This document shows, in pieces, positions 1-8,056 of a DNA stretch of 64,000 nt; position 1 is the stretch's first letter, and each line of letters starts with the position of its first letter. The notes under the pieces were generated by a model. That model was not told the DNA's origin and did not search any database. It saw nothing but the letters and a program-made list of their open reading frames with translations. The position numbers and the translations under genes were made by a program. Origin of the DNA: Fibrobacter succinogenes (GTDB taxonomy: Bacteria; Fibrobacterota; Fibrobacteria; Fibrobacterales; Fibrobacteraceae); contig CACZAD010000007.1 of NCBI GenBank assembly GCA_902779055.1, positions 310,001-374,000 on the forward strand, given 5' to 3'.

Positions 1-1233
1 CTTCTTGGCGGTGAACTTTTCAATCTTTGCACCGGAGAGGTCTGCACCAGAGAAGTCCACGTCTTCCATCTTGGTGTCTGCGTCGATCTTGACGCCTTCC
101 ATCTTAGCATTGAGGAAGGTCACCTTGATGAGCTTTGCACCAGAGAAGTTTGCACCGGAGAGCTGTGCATTGTTGAATGCAGAGCGTTCGATGGTGGAGT
201 TGGCAAAGTTTGCCTTGGTGAGGTCGGCGTAGTCGAAGATGTCCTTGAAGACGTAGGCACCGTCGAACACAGCCTTCATGAGTTCTGCGTTGTTGAACAC
301 GTTCTTGCTGACTGTTGCGTCAAAGAAGGAGGTCTTGTTGAGCTTGGTCTTGTCGAAAGAGCTCTTGGAAACTTCGCCCTTGTCGAACACGACGCCGTTC
401 AAGTCCTGGTTGTTGAACTTCATGTTCTTGAGCTTGGACTGAGCGAACTTGGCCTTCTGGAGCTGCGTTCTGGAAAGATCTACGTCATTGAAGTAGGTGA
501 GGGAAAGGTCTGCTTCCTGGAGGTTGACGTTGATGAAGTCTGCACCGTCAAATTCAGCCTGGGAAAGACCGGCCTTGGCGAAGTTCACGTTGTTGAGCTT
601 CACGCCGCTGAAGTTTGCTGCGATGAGGTTGCAAGCCGTGAAGTCCGTCTTGTTCATTGTGGTCTTGCGGAGGTCGCTGTTAGCCATCAAGGAACGGGAG
701 AAGTTCGTGTTGGTGAGGTTTGCCTTGCTGAAGTCGGCGCGGGTAAGGTCCACGTCGATGACGGACGCCTGGGTGAGGTCTGCCTTGCTGAAATCGCATT
801 CGTCAGAGACCTTCATGGCGTCGAGGCGGGCGCTCTTGAGGTTTGCCTTCGGGAATTTGCTGTCGAGGAGCGTTGCACGGTAGAGGTCAGCGCCTTCGAG
901 ATTGGCCTTTTCGAAAGATGCGGAACGGATGTCGGCACCGCTAATCGTTGCACCAGCGAGGTTTGCGCCTTCGAAGTTTGCGCCGTTAATCACTGCGTTA
1001 CGGAAAGAAACGCCAGCGAGGTTTGCTTCTTCGAAGTTCGGGGAATCACCGGCAGAGCGCTGGAAGTCCGTAACGCCCTTGACGGCTCTTGCCTTCTGGA
1101 ACTGGAAGTCAGAGATTTTCTTGTCGCGGAAAGACATGTTCAGGTCTTTACCTCTGTAATCCTGTGCGGACACATTGAGTGCGAGGGCACCAAGGAGGCA
1201 GAGACCAAATTTATAGACATTCTTCATATTCAT
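1..1233 (-). CDS. Pentapeptide-repeat secreted protein (3' end outside window)
   Basis: The reading frame is open from ATG at 1233 (a second ATG at 1227) to the window edge, 411 codons, so the C-terminus is missing. The N-terminus, MNMKNVYKFGLCLLGALALN followed by VSAQ, is a signal peptide with a likely cleavage after AQ. From about residue 60 nearly every fifth residue is Leu or Phe in A(N/D)Lxx or A(N/D)FxG units, for example GANFEGANLAGATISGADIR. That pattern is diagnostic of the pentapeptide-repeat family, which folds as a right-handed quadrilateral beta-helix. Function cannot be assigned: members range from gyrase-protecting DNA mimics to scaffolds. Export suggests a periplasmic or surface role. 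It is divergent from the flavoprotein at 1353. Confidence 0.9.
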   Translation of the reverse strand, partial: MNMKNVYKFGLCLLGALALNVSAQDYRGKDLNMSFRDKKISDFQFQKARAVKGVTDFQRSAGDSPNFEEANLAGVSFRNAVINGANFEGANLAGATISGADIRSASFEKANLEGADLYRATLLDSKFPKANLKSARLDAMKVSDECDFSKADLTQASVIDVDLTRADFSKANLTNTNFSRSLMANSDLRKTTMNKTDFTACNLIAANFSGVKLNNVNFAKAGLSQAEFDGADFINVNLQEADLSLTYFNDVDLSRTQLQKAKFAQSKLKNMKFNNQDLNGVVFDKGEVSKSSFDKTKLNKTSFFDATVSKNVFNNAELMKAVFDGAYVFKDIFDYADLTKANFANSTIERSAFNNAQLSGANFSGAKLIKVTFLNAKMEGVKIDADTKMEDVDFSGADLSGAKIEKFTAKK

Positions 1234-1352
1234 ATAATAAATTCCCTTTATGAAAAACCAAATAACGGATAGCCCTAAAATAACTAAAAAATTTGCAAAA
1301 CTAACAACTAAAAAGAAAAAGTCTATAAATAAATACTAATTTTTACGATGTA

Positions 1353-2549
1353 ATGACAATTTTTCGTTCAAATTTGTACAATGTGGTTGTCTGCGGGGCA
1401 GGTCCAGCCGGTCTTATGGCTGCATACCAGCTTGGAAAATTGGCAGGCAATGATGGACGGGTGCTTCTTTTGGATAAAAAGGAACCCTGGAAAGAGCCGA
1501 TTTTTTGTGCTGAGGCGGTTTCGACCCATCGTTTGAACGAACTGTGGCCCATAGACGAGTCCTGGGTGCGTGGAAGTATCTCCGGCATCTATTTTACATC
1601 GCCCAAGGGTTACAAGGCTGAATTTTATAGCAAGGACTGCGGTCGACTTCTGGATCGCTCCAAGTTCCACCATGCGATTGCCGATGCCTGCGTCGAAGCG
1701 GGGGTCGAATGCCGTTACGACGCTCTCGTGAAAAGCATTTCCCGTGACGAATCCGGCTGGCATCTGAATGTGCAGGTCGGCGGTGAAATGGTCGAGATCT
1801 CGGCTCGGGCGGTTATCGATGCTACCGGTCCTGGCTGCCGTCTGACTCGTGGAATCCCGTGTCTTGAAGGGATTGAGTCGGGCGATATCGACCTGGAACC
1901 TGCGATCTTTGCGGTTGCAGAGGGCATCGAACATAAGCGCGACCACATTGACTTGTTCTACGGGAGCGAGTTTCCGGGCGGTTACGGCTGGATCTTCCCG
2001 CGTGACGGCAAGGAAGTGAATATCGGTTTTGTGCTCGCTAAGGATGCAAAGCCAGGTATATCGATGCGGGACAAGCTCAAGCAGTTCATCACGAACCATT
2101 ACCCGGAGGCTTCCGTCAAGGCTGTTTATGGTGGCATGATTGCTTGTGGGCAGTCCAATAAGCCGATGGCAAAGTGCGGGCTTTTCAAGGCGGGCGATGC
2201 CGCCAGTTGCGTCAATCCGCTCAGTCGTTCGGGCATTGTGGAGGCTCTCCTCTGCGGAAAGCTTGTCGCGGAATCGGTTCATGAATGGCTGGCTGCGGCC
2301 GATGAAAACGCTCGTGTAAATATCGAAAGTGCTGTCCTGGATCGTTGGATGAAGGCACTGGGCAAGTCGCATTTGCAGATTGCGAGGGCGAAACCCGGTC
2401 TTGCGAAAATCAAGGATGAACAGTTTGACAAGGCGGCCATGCGTTTGTCGAAGCTCCCGCGTGAAAAGCAGACTCTGCTGAGGATCTTCTTTGCGGTGCT
2501 TTGGTCTTGCCCGTCTGTAATTTGGAAAATGCGTTCTTTTTTGCATTAA
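1353..2549 (+). CDS. Geranylgeranyl-reductase-family FAD-dependent oxidoreductase
   Basis: A 398-residue flavoprotein. The N-terminal Rossmann fingerprint GAGPAG (15-20) binds the ADP part of FAD, and an acidic residue ends the second strand (LLLDKKE, 38-44). A second FAD motif, FKAGDAAS with downstream SRSGIVEAL near residues 278-300, matches the GGR and p-hydroxybenzoate hydroxylase fold. The family reduces isoprenoid chains or acts as a monooxygenase; the substrate is unknown here. ATG at 1353 is used because an in-frame TAA lies just upstream. The sufE gene starts 1 bp after the stop, so the two are likely co-transcribed. Confidence 0.8.
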   Translation: MTIFRSNLYNVVVCGAGPAGLMAAYQLGKLAGNDGRVLLLDKKEPWKEPIFCAEAVSTHRLNELWPIDESWVRGSISGIYFTSPKGYKAEFYSKDCGRLLDRSKFHHAIADACVEAGVECRYDALVKSISRDESGWHLNVQVGGEMVEISARAVIDATGPGCRLTRGIPCLEGIESGDIDLEPAIFAVAEGIEHKRDHIDLFYGSEFPGGYGWIFPRDGKEVNIGFVLAKDAKPGISMRDKLKQFITNHYPEASVKAVYGGMIACGQSNKPMAKCGLFKAGDAASCVNPLSRSGIVEALLCGKLVAESVHEWLAAADENARVNIESAVLDRWMKALGKSHLQIARAKPGLAKIKDEQFDKAAMRLSKLPREKQTLLRIFFAVLWSCPSVIWKMRSFLH

Positions 2550-2550
2550 G

Positions 2551-3003
2551 ATGAGTATGTCAGAAAGTATTGTTGAACGTCAAGAAAAAATTCGAGAAAA
2601 GTTTGCCTCGTTTAGCGACCCCGATGACAAGTGGAAGTTCCTCTTGGATTTGGCCCGTGAACACAAGGGTATGGACGCTGCACTGAAGGCTGAAAAGTTC
2701 ATTATCCAGGGATGTGCATCGACGATGTATCTGGTCCCGAAGTTCGATGGCGGAAAAATCCACTTTGAAATGGATGTGGAAGGCGGTACGACGAACCCGC
2801 TCATTAGCCGTGGTCTCGGAGCCCTTGCCTTGCAGATCTTTAACGATATGACGCCAGCGGATATCCTGTCTGTGGATCCGACGTTCTTTCAGAAGATTGG
2901 CCTGAACGTTGGACTTTCGCCGACACGTTCCAACGGTTTTGCAAGCCTTTTAAAACAAATTTATTTATACGCACGCGTCTTTGACGCATTATCAAAAAAG
3001 TAG
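2551..3003 (+). CDS. sufE: SufE family cysteine-desulfurase sulfur acceptor
   Basis: A 150-residue protein of the usual SufE length. The conserved Cys55 in IIQGCASTMY corresponds to the sulfur-accepting Cys of E. coli SufE, which takes persulfide from SufS for Fe-S cluster assembly. The downstream stretch TNPLISRGLGALAL and the C-terminal GLSPTRSNGFASLL are also family-typical. No sufS or sufBCD is present in the window, so it may be a free-standing SufE paralogue. It begins 1 bp after the flavoprotein stop, and the next gene starts 9 bp after its stop. Confidence 0.88.
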   Translation: MSMSESIVERQEKIREKFASFSDPDDKWKFLLDLAREHKGMDAALKAEKFIIQGCASTMYLVPKFDGGKIHFEMDVEGGTTNPLISRGLGALALQIFNDMTPADILSVDPTFFQKIGLNVGLSPTRSNGFASLLKQIYLYARVFDALSKK

Positions 3004-3012
3004 GACAAATCT

Positions 3013-3702
3013 ATGTTTAGTTTCTTGAATGGAAAGAGCCCGTTTGATGAGGCTGAAGAAAAACTGGAAGCCGGTGAAACCGTTAACGGTCGCCCGAAAC
3101 TTCCGCAGGCACCGATCATGGGCTGGCAGGACGGTGTGTTCTTGCTGGTTCTTGTTGGCTTGATCGTGGGTGGTTACTATTACTACCAGTATGCCAAGCA
3201 GACTAGTGCCGAAACGTTTGCAAAGTGCGACGCCTTGTACGTGGCGGCTGAAACGGATGCTGCAAAGTATGTGGATGCTGAAGCTTGCTACAATGAAACG
3301 TGGGACTTGAGCTTCGTGAGCGATTCTATGGAAATTCTCCGCCAGAACCGCCTGGGTGCCATCGAAGATTTGCGCAACCACCAGAAGGACTTGTATGCCG
3401 ACGCTATGGGCGCCATGGCTGCTCGTGATTCCGTGGCTGCATACAACATTGTGAATGAATACAAGGGACCGATGCTCTTGAACCAGGGTGACCGCAAGGA
3501 TTGGAACAACATTGTGAATAACGATGCTGTAAAGGCTTGTGTTGCCGCTGCCGCTGCCCGTGCCGATTCGATTGCAAGGGAAAAGGCCATTGCGGATTCC
3601 TTGGCTCAGGTTGCTGCAGAACTCCGTGCAAAGGCTGTTGCCGATTCTATTGAAAAGGCTAACAAGAAGCTCGCTCGCAAGGGTAAGCGCAAGAAGGCTT
3701 AA
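3013..3702 (+). CDS. Membrane-anchored alanine-rich protein of unknown function
   Basis: Not recognised. The 229-residue protein has a short charged cytoplasmic N-terminus (FDEAEEKLEAGE), one transmembrane helix at about 41-59 (GVFLLVLVGLIVGGYYYYQY), and a largely helical extracytoplasmic part. The last 60 residues are Ala/Lys/Asp rich (ADSIAREKAIADSLAQVAAE) with heptad spacing, suggesting a coiled coil, and end in a very basic tail (KKLARKGKRKKA). It is the last gene of a tight trio with the flavoprotein and sufE, followed by a stem-loop terminator. Confidence 0.7.
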   Translation: MFSFLNGKSPFDEAEEKLEAGETVNGRPKLPQAPIMGWQDGVFLLVLVGLIVGGYYYYQYAKQTSAETFAKCDALYVAAETDAAKYVDAEACYNETWDLSFVSDSMEILRQNRLGAIEDLRNHQKDLYADAMGAMAARDSVAAYNIVNEYKGPMLLNQGDRKDWNNIVNNDAVKACVAAAAARADSIAREKAIADSLAQVAAELRAKAVADSIEKANKKLARKGKRKKA

Positions 3703-3710
3703 AAAAGTTG

Positions 3711-3736
3711 ACCCCGGCACTGAGGCCGGGGTGACA
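3711..3736. repeat. Dispersed GC-rich palindromic repeat
   Basis: CCCCGG, an 8-base loop, then CCGGGG and GTGACA. The unit at 11371-11395 differs from it by one base. Degenerate relatives occur at 28285, 11300, 55104 and 56211. Confidence 0.75.
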
Positions 3737-3750
3737 ATGTTGCGATGTCA

Positions 3751-3781
3751 TGCCCGCCACTGTGCGGGCATCGCCTTTTTA
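3751..3781 (+). terminator. Rho-independent terminator after the anchored-protein gene
   Basis: Stem TGCCCGC / GCGGGCA (3751-3757 with 3764-3770), loop CACTGT, then TCGCC and a T-run at 3776-3780. The T-run lies on the plus-strand side only. Confidence 0.7.
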
Positions 3782-3790
3782 TAGACGAGT

Positions 3791-4198
3791 CTATTTCTTC
3801 TCAACAGTAATTTCGCGTTCGGTTTCGGAAACGATTTGGATTTTAACGACGTGGGTGATGCCTGCGTCGTTTCCTTCTAATCGCTCGGGCCATTCGATGA
3901 GGCTGATGCCGCTTTCGAGATAGTCCGGGTCCATACCGACTTCATAAAGGTCTGCGCCGCCTTCGAGACGGTACAGGTCGAAGTGGAAAATGGGCGGGTT
4001 GTTCGGGTATTCGTGGAGGATGGTGTAGGTTGGGGAGCAGACCGTGCCTTCGAAGCCGAGCCCTTTGCAGATGCCGCGGCTGATGACGGTTTTGCCTGCA
4101 CCGAGGTTCCCGTAGAGGGCGACCTTGTCGCCGACCTTGAGTTCCTTCGCAAAACCAAGCGCCCAGTTATATGTTGCGTCTTCGCTTTTGAATTTCAT
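3791..4198 (-). CDS. tsaE: tRNA threonylcarbamoyladenosine biosynthesis ATPase TsaE
   Basis: A 135-residue protein with a Walker A motif GNLGAGKT at 30-37, the conserved SPTYTILHEY strand, the HFDLYRLE segment and the LIEWPERL motif. These mark the YjeE/TsaE family. TsaE works with TsaB and TsaD in the cytoplasm to transfer threonylcarbamoyl to A37 of ANN-decoding tRNAs. No tsaB or tsaD lies nearby. It is downstream of nspC on the same strand, separated by a repeat-bearing gap. Confidence 0.93.
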   Translation of the reverse strand: MKFKSEDATYNWALGFAKELKVGDKVALYGNLGAGKTVISRGICKGLGFEGTVCSPTYTILHEYPNNPPIFHFDLYRLEGGADLYEVGMDPDYLESGISLIEWPERLEGNDAGITHVVKIQIVSETEREITVEKK

Positions 4199-4220
4199 TT
4201 TTTGAGGATGAAGTTTTTTT

Positions 4221-4250
4221 TCTGTCTACTGCCTACTGTCTACTTCCACT
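4221..4250. repeat. CTACTTCC-type intergenic repeat
   Basis: The gap between nspC and tsaE consists mostly of GTCTACT, GCCTACT and GTCTACTTCC units. The same vocabulary recurs at 10345-10438, 13771-13820, 22234-22252 and 58328-58361. Confidence 0.7.
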
Positions 4251-4253
4251 ACC

Positions 4254-5381
4254 TTACAGCTTTTCCTTAAACTGCTCGTATGTGAATTTGTGCAGCAGGT
4301 GGAACTTGCCGTTTTCGTCGAACTTGCCGATGCTCGGGTGACGCACACCGTTGAAGAACGTGGTCTTGACCATGGTGTAGTGGATCATGTCTTCGAAGAT
4401 GATGCGGTCGCCGACCTTGAGCGGTTCGTCGAACGAGAAGTCGCCGAGCTGGTCGCCGGCGAGGCAGGAGTTGCCCGTGAGCTTGTAGGTGTGAGCCTTT
4501 TCGCCCGGGAATGCGGCACCGATGACGCTTGGACGGTACGGCATTTCGAGGCAGTCCGGCATGTGGGCGCTGATGGAAACGTTCAGAATGGCGATGTCCA
4601 TTTCGTTGTGGACGATGTCGCCAACGCTTGTGACGAGTTCGCCGGTTTGCCAGCCGATGGCTTCGCCCGGTTCCATGATGACCTGCAAGTGCGGGTAGCG
4701 TGCGGAGAAATCCTTGAGGATGCGCACGAGTTCATCGCGGTGGTAGTCCTTACGGGTGATGTGGTGACCGCCGCCGAAGTTCACCCACTTCATTTGCGGG
4801 AGGTACTTGCCGAAGTGCTTTTCAAATGCGGCGAGAACGCCTTCGAGAGCGTCGGCATCCTGTTCGCAAAGCGCATGGAAGTGGAGGCCGTCAATGCCAT
4901 CGAGGAGTTCGGGCTTGAATTCCTTTTCGGTCACGCCGAGGCGGGAGAACTTGCCGCAGGGGTTGTAAAGGTCGGTTTCGACTGTCGAAAATTCCGGGTT
5001 CACGCGGATGCCGGCACTGACGCCGTGGGCAAGCGTCTTGTCTTTGTAACGCTGCCACTGCGAAAAACTGTTGAACGTGATGTGGTCCGCTGCATCGAGG
5101 ATGGCGTCGATTTCGTCGTCTTCGTAGACGGGGGCAAAGACGTGGACTTCCTTGTTCATCTCTTCGCGGGCGAGGCGGGCTTCGTTGAGGCTAGAGGCGG
5201 TGGCGCCGGCGAGGTATTCGCCGATGAGCGGGAAAGAACGCCAGAAGCTGTAACCCTTGAGGGCGCAGATGATTTTGACGCCGGTCTTTTTCTGGATATC
5301 GTCGAGGATTTCCATGTTGCGGCGGAGACGCGTTTCGTCAAGTACGAAACAGGGACTTGGAACTTGAGAATAGTCGAGCAT
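4254..5381 (-). CDS. nspC: Carboxynorspermidine/carboxyspermidine decarboxylase
   Basis: A 375-residue fold-type III PLP decarboxylase. The PLP-binding lysine is in CALKGYS (Lys42). The phosphate-binding glycine loop is FGGGHH (202-207), and EPGE at 237-240 is the conserved active-site segment. The C-terminal GNSCLAGD carries the cysteine that completes the active site across the dimer interface. The enzyme decarboxylates carboxy(nor)spermidine in the aspartate-semialdehyde-dependent polyamine route. The partner dehydrogenase is not in the window. Confidence 0.9.
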   Translation of the reverse strand: MLDYSQVPSPCFVLDETRLRRNMEILDDIQKKTGVKIICALKGYSFWRSFPLIGEYLAGATASSLNEARLAREEMNKEVHVFAPVYEDDEIDAILDAADHITFNSFSQWQRYKDKTLAHGVSAGIRVNPEFSTVETDLYNPCGKFSRLGVTEKEFKPELLDGIDGLHFHALCEQDADALEGVLAAFEKHFGKYLPQMKWVNFGGGHHITRKDYHRDELVRILKDFSARYPHLQVIMEPGEAIGWQTGELVTSVGDIVHNEMDIAILNVSISAHMPDCLEMPYRPSVIGAAFPGEKAHTYKLTGNSCLAGDQLGDFSFDEPLKVGDRIIFEDMIHYTMVKTTFFNGVRHPSIGKFDENGKFHLLHKFTYEQFKEKL

Positions 5382-5408
5382 GGCAAGAAAGATAGAAAGA
5401 TTTTGGCA

Positions 5409-5924
5409 TTATGTGTCGTTTCCATCAAATGACAAGTTGAGATAATACGCTGTTGCCGATTGAATATCTTCTAAACGTGGATTTGCCCTGCATAGTAGCA
5501 AAAAGCAGGTGTCTTGTATTTCCACAGTCTTTAGCGGCAGGTTTATAATCTCTAAATCGCCATTATTAAAATGAGAAAACCAGGAATCATACTTTGCTGA
5601 AAGAAACATCCTGTAACGAGCTTGTTGTTTTCCGTCGCTTGAATCAAGTACTATTAAAAGAGCACAGTCCGGTTGCTTTGAGAAAAGCTTTGCTAGCAGA
5701 TATGCTATAGTGTTTTTCAATTTATGTTGAGATTTATCATTTTCAAAAGAATGGCGTTTTGCAATTTCTATGCCAAAGTCGTAGATCCTTAGTCCGGTAA
5801 GTTCAATTATATCTGTTAAGTCAGAAAATGTAACCAGATATTCGTTTCCGAAATCTGTTGTAAAGGCATACCCATTTTCTGTGTCTGTTAAATTATAGTG
5901 GCTTAGCGAATTTAATTTGATCAT
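5409..5924 (-). CDS. DUF6169-like hypothetical protein
   Basis: A 171-residue soluble protein with no signal peptide. The opening (SLSHYNLTDTENGYAFTTDF, then GNEYLVTF) resembles a family of small hypothetical proteins I recall from Bacteroidota (DUF6169); this is from memory. No catalytic motif is evident. Its start lies inside the upstream 50-codon gene (32-bp overlap), implying translational coupling. It is AT-richer than nspC, which fits an acquired cassette. Confidence 0.6.
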   Translation of the reverse strand: MIKLNSLSHYNLTDTENGYAFTTDFGNEYLVTFSDLTDIIELTGLRIYDFGIEIAKRHSFENDKSQHKLKNTIAYLLAKLFSKQPDCALLIVLDSSDGKQQARYRMFLSAKYDSWFSHFNNGDLEIINLPLKTVEIQDTCFLLLCRANPRLEDIQSATAYYLNLSFDGNDT

Positions 5925-6045
5925 CGTTAAATGACTTTAAAGACCCATGTTTTTTGATATGGGCAGACATACGCCGCTTGGCTGCTATCACATCAGGCAG
6001 CTTGTCAATCAGCTTTTTAATGTCTTTTTGAATTTTTTCATTCAT
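5893..6045 (-). CDS. Small hypothetical protein overlapping the DUF6169-like gene
   Basis: ATG at 6045 to TAA at 5893, 50 residues: MNEKIQKDIKKLIDKLPDVI, then a very basic stretch (AAKRRMSAHIKKHGS) and FNDDQIKFAKPL. It is highly charged and probably helical. The 32-bp overlap with the next start and the shared orientation indicate a two-gene unit. The size arrangement resembles an antitoxin-first toxin-antitoxin pair, but no toxin motif supports that. A chance ORF remains possible. Confidence 0.5.
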   Translation of the reverse strand: MNEKIQKDIKKLIDKLPDVIAAKRRMSAHIKKHGSLKSFNDDQIKFAKPL

Positions 6046-6261
6046 TTTAGATGACCTTATCTCTATGTGAATATAGTTATTTACCGTTGTGAAGTCAAGA
6101 ATTCAAATGTCTTGTGCCCATTGGATGAACAAATCTACAAACATAAATTTCAAAAAGTGTGATTTGCTGAAATTTTGCAAACAACCGTTAGCAAAAAGAG
6201 AAAAAATGTTTGAAAATTTTTGTATGATTGGTGTTAATCTCTGTTGCATTGGAGGCTTGTT

Positions 6262-7233
6262 TTGCGGCGGTTGTTGATTGGTTTTATAGCGTTGGTGATT
6301 TTGATTGTGTTGCTGTGCGTGGCGACGCTTTGTTTTGGACCGGTGAACATTCCGTTTTCGTCGGTGATGCAGGCGCTGTTTAGCCCTGGAGCGGATGTTT
6401 CGTCGAACATCTTGTGGAATTTGAGAATACCGCGAATGATTGCTGCGGTACTTGCGGGGGCTTCGCTTTCCGTGTCGGGTCTGGCTTTGCAAACTGTGTT
6501 CCGGAATCCGCTTGCGGGGCCGTTTGTGCTTGGCATTAGCAGTGGCGCAAGTCTCGGTGTGGCACTTGCGCTTTTGGCGGGTATTGGTTTTGGAAGTGTC
6601 GGCGTACTGGGTTCGGCGGCGCTTGGAGCTTTGCTTGTGACGCTTGTCGTGATGTTTGCGGCTAGCCGTTTTGCGCAGACGGGCGTACTATTGATTGTTG
6701 GGCTTTTGACGGGTTATTTTATTGAATCTATCGTGAGCATTTTGATTGCGGGAAGTTCGTCGGAATCGTTGCGTGTTTATGTGGCGTGGGGGATGGGAAG
6801 CTTTGGGCGCGTGACGCTGGGAGACGTTTGGATTTTTGCTGTTTCTGTTGTTGTGGGACTTGTGCTGATTGGCATTTCGTTGCGGTACTTGAATGCGGCG
6901 CTCTTGGGTGATGATTTTGCTCACGGGCTTGGACTCAATGTAAGGCGTTCTAAAATTTGTGTGCTGCTGGGAGCGAGCCTTTTGGCGGGCACGACGACTG
7001 CATTTTGCGGACCCGTGGCGTTCATCGGAATTGCGGTGCCACATTTAGCTTATCTGCTTTTCAAGACGACGAACCATCGTGTGCTTTTGCCGGGGGCGGC
7101 GTTGTGCGGGACTTCGCTTGCGCTTTTGGCGGGGCTTTTCCCGGCTTCGGTGCCATTGAATGCTGTGCTTTCGTTGGTGGGTGTTCCTGTGATTATGTGG
7201 GTTCTTGTGCGCGGATCCGGTGCGCGAAATTAG
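6262..7233 (+). CDS. FecCD-family ABC transporter permease
   Basis: An integral membrane permease of 323 residues from TTG at 6262. I chose this start because GGAGG at 6251-6255 lies 6 bp upstream; a TTG at 6244 in the same frame has no ribosome site. Repeated hydrophobic segments fit the multi-helix BtuC/FecD fold. The family signatures NLRIPRMIAAVLAGASLSVS, FRNPLAGPFVLGISSGASLG and the C-terminal FIGIAVPHLAYLL are present. Such permeases import siderophores, haem or cobalamin with a FecE-type ATPase, here 12 bp downstream. No substrate-binding protein or TonB receptor gene is adjacent. Confidence 0.9.
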   Translation: MRRLLIGFIALVILIVLLCVATLCFGPVNIPFSSVMQALFSPGADVSSNILWNLRIPRMIAAVLAGASLSVSGLALQTVFRNPLAGPFVLGISSGASLGVALALLAGIGFGSVGVLGSAALGALLVTLVVMFAASRFAQTGVLLIVGLLTGYFIESIVSILIAGSSSESLRVYVAWGMGSFGRVTLGDVWIFAVSVVVGLVLIGISLRYLNAALLGDDFAHGLGLNVRRSKICVLLGASLLAGTTTAFCGPVAFIGIAVPHLAYLLFKTTNHRVLLPGAALCGTSLALLAGLFPASVPLNAVLSLVGVPVIMWVLVRGSGARN

Positions 7234-7245
7234 AGGAGGGCGTCT

Positions 7246-7989
7246 ATGAGTGAATTGAATATGCAGACAGCTTTGCTCGAATGCAAGAACTTGCTTGTCG
7301 GTTATGGGCATGCGCTTGAGACGATGAAGTTCCCGTTTGATTTTGCGCTTTTGCCGGGGACTGTTGTTGCGTTGATGGGCGAGAATGGTTGTGGAAAAAG
7401 TTCTCTGTTAAAGACTTTTGCGGGGCTTTTGAATCCGGTGTCGGGCGATGTTTCCCTTGAGGGAATGCCGCTTGGGCAGTGGGCTCCGCGTGAGCGTGCT
7501 CAAGCGATTTCGCTGGTGCGTATGTCGAGCTTTGTGCCTCCCCGTATGAGTGTGCGTGAATTTGTGCGTCTGGGGCGTTCTCCGTATTCGGGAATTTTTG
7601 ACAGCCGCACGGAAGAAGACAACCGCATTGTTGAAGAATCGATGGGGCTTTTGGATGTTGCCGTTTTTGCGGAACGCCCGATTGCAGAATTGAGCGATGG
7701 TGAACGCAGTCGTGTGTTCTTGGCGGAAGCCGTGGCGCAACAGGTGAAGGTTTTGCTGCTTGATGAGCCGAATGCGTTTTTGGATATTCCGCGTAGCCAT
7801 GCTCTTTTCAGGTTGCTCAAGAAAATTGCAGTGGATCGTGGAATGGGCGTTATCGTGTCGACGCATTCCGTGGAATATGCGGAACGCTATTGCGATAGAA
7901 TTATGGTTGTCAATGGGGGCTCGGTGCGTGTGGCGCCTGCGGACGAAGCTCGCAAAAGTGGACTTTTGGAATGGACGGAGGCTTTTTGA
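7246..7989 (+). CDS. FecE-type ABC transporter ATP-binding protein
   Basis: 247 residues. Walker A GENGCGKS at 45-52, ABC signature LSDGE at 149-153, Walker B LLLDEP at 170-175 and the switch histidine in STHS (His207) are intact. The signature has Asp where LSGGE is usual. A strong GAGGAGGG ribosome site precedes ATG 7246. It would power the adjacent FecCD permease in iron-siderophore or cobalamin uptake. Confidence 0.9.
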   Translation: MSELNMQTALLECKNLLVGYGHALETMKFPFDFALLPGTVVALMGENGCGKSSLLKTFAGLLNPVSGDVSLEGMPLGQWAPRERAQAISLVRMSSFVPPRMSVREFVRLGRSPYSGIFDSRTEEDNRIVEESMGLLDVAVFAERPIAELSDGERSRVFLAEAVAQQVKVLLLDEPNAFLDIPRSHALFRLLKKIAVDRGMGVIVSTHSVEYAERYCDRIMVVNGGSVRVAPADEARKSGLLEWTEAF

Positions 7990-8056
7990 TGAATATAGTA
8001 TGTTATAAGAATTGCTTTTATATTTATATAACGAGATTTTGTAGATGTTTTGCTTT

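Noticed and set aside
497..1159. Plus-strand ORFs across the pentapeptide-repeat gene
   Set aside because: The minus strand gives a continuous pentapeptide-repeat protein with signal peptide; the plus frames lack any motif.
1368..2546. 392-codon open frame antisense to the flavoprotein
   Set aside because: Shadow frame; the plus-strand gene has two FAD motifs and a good start.
4290..5432. 380-codon open frame antisense to nspC
   Set aside because: Val/Glu/Asp-rich shadow of GC-biased codons; nspC has the PLP site and family length.
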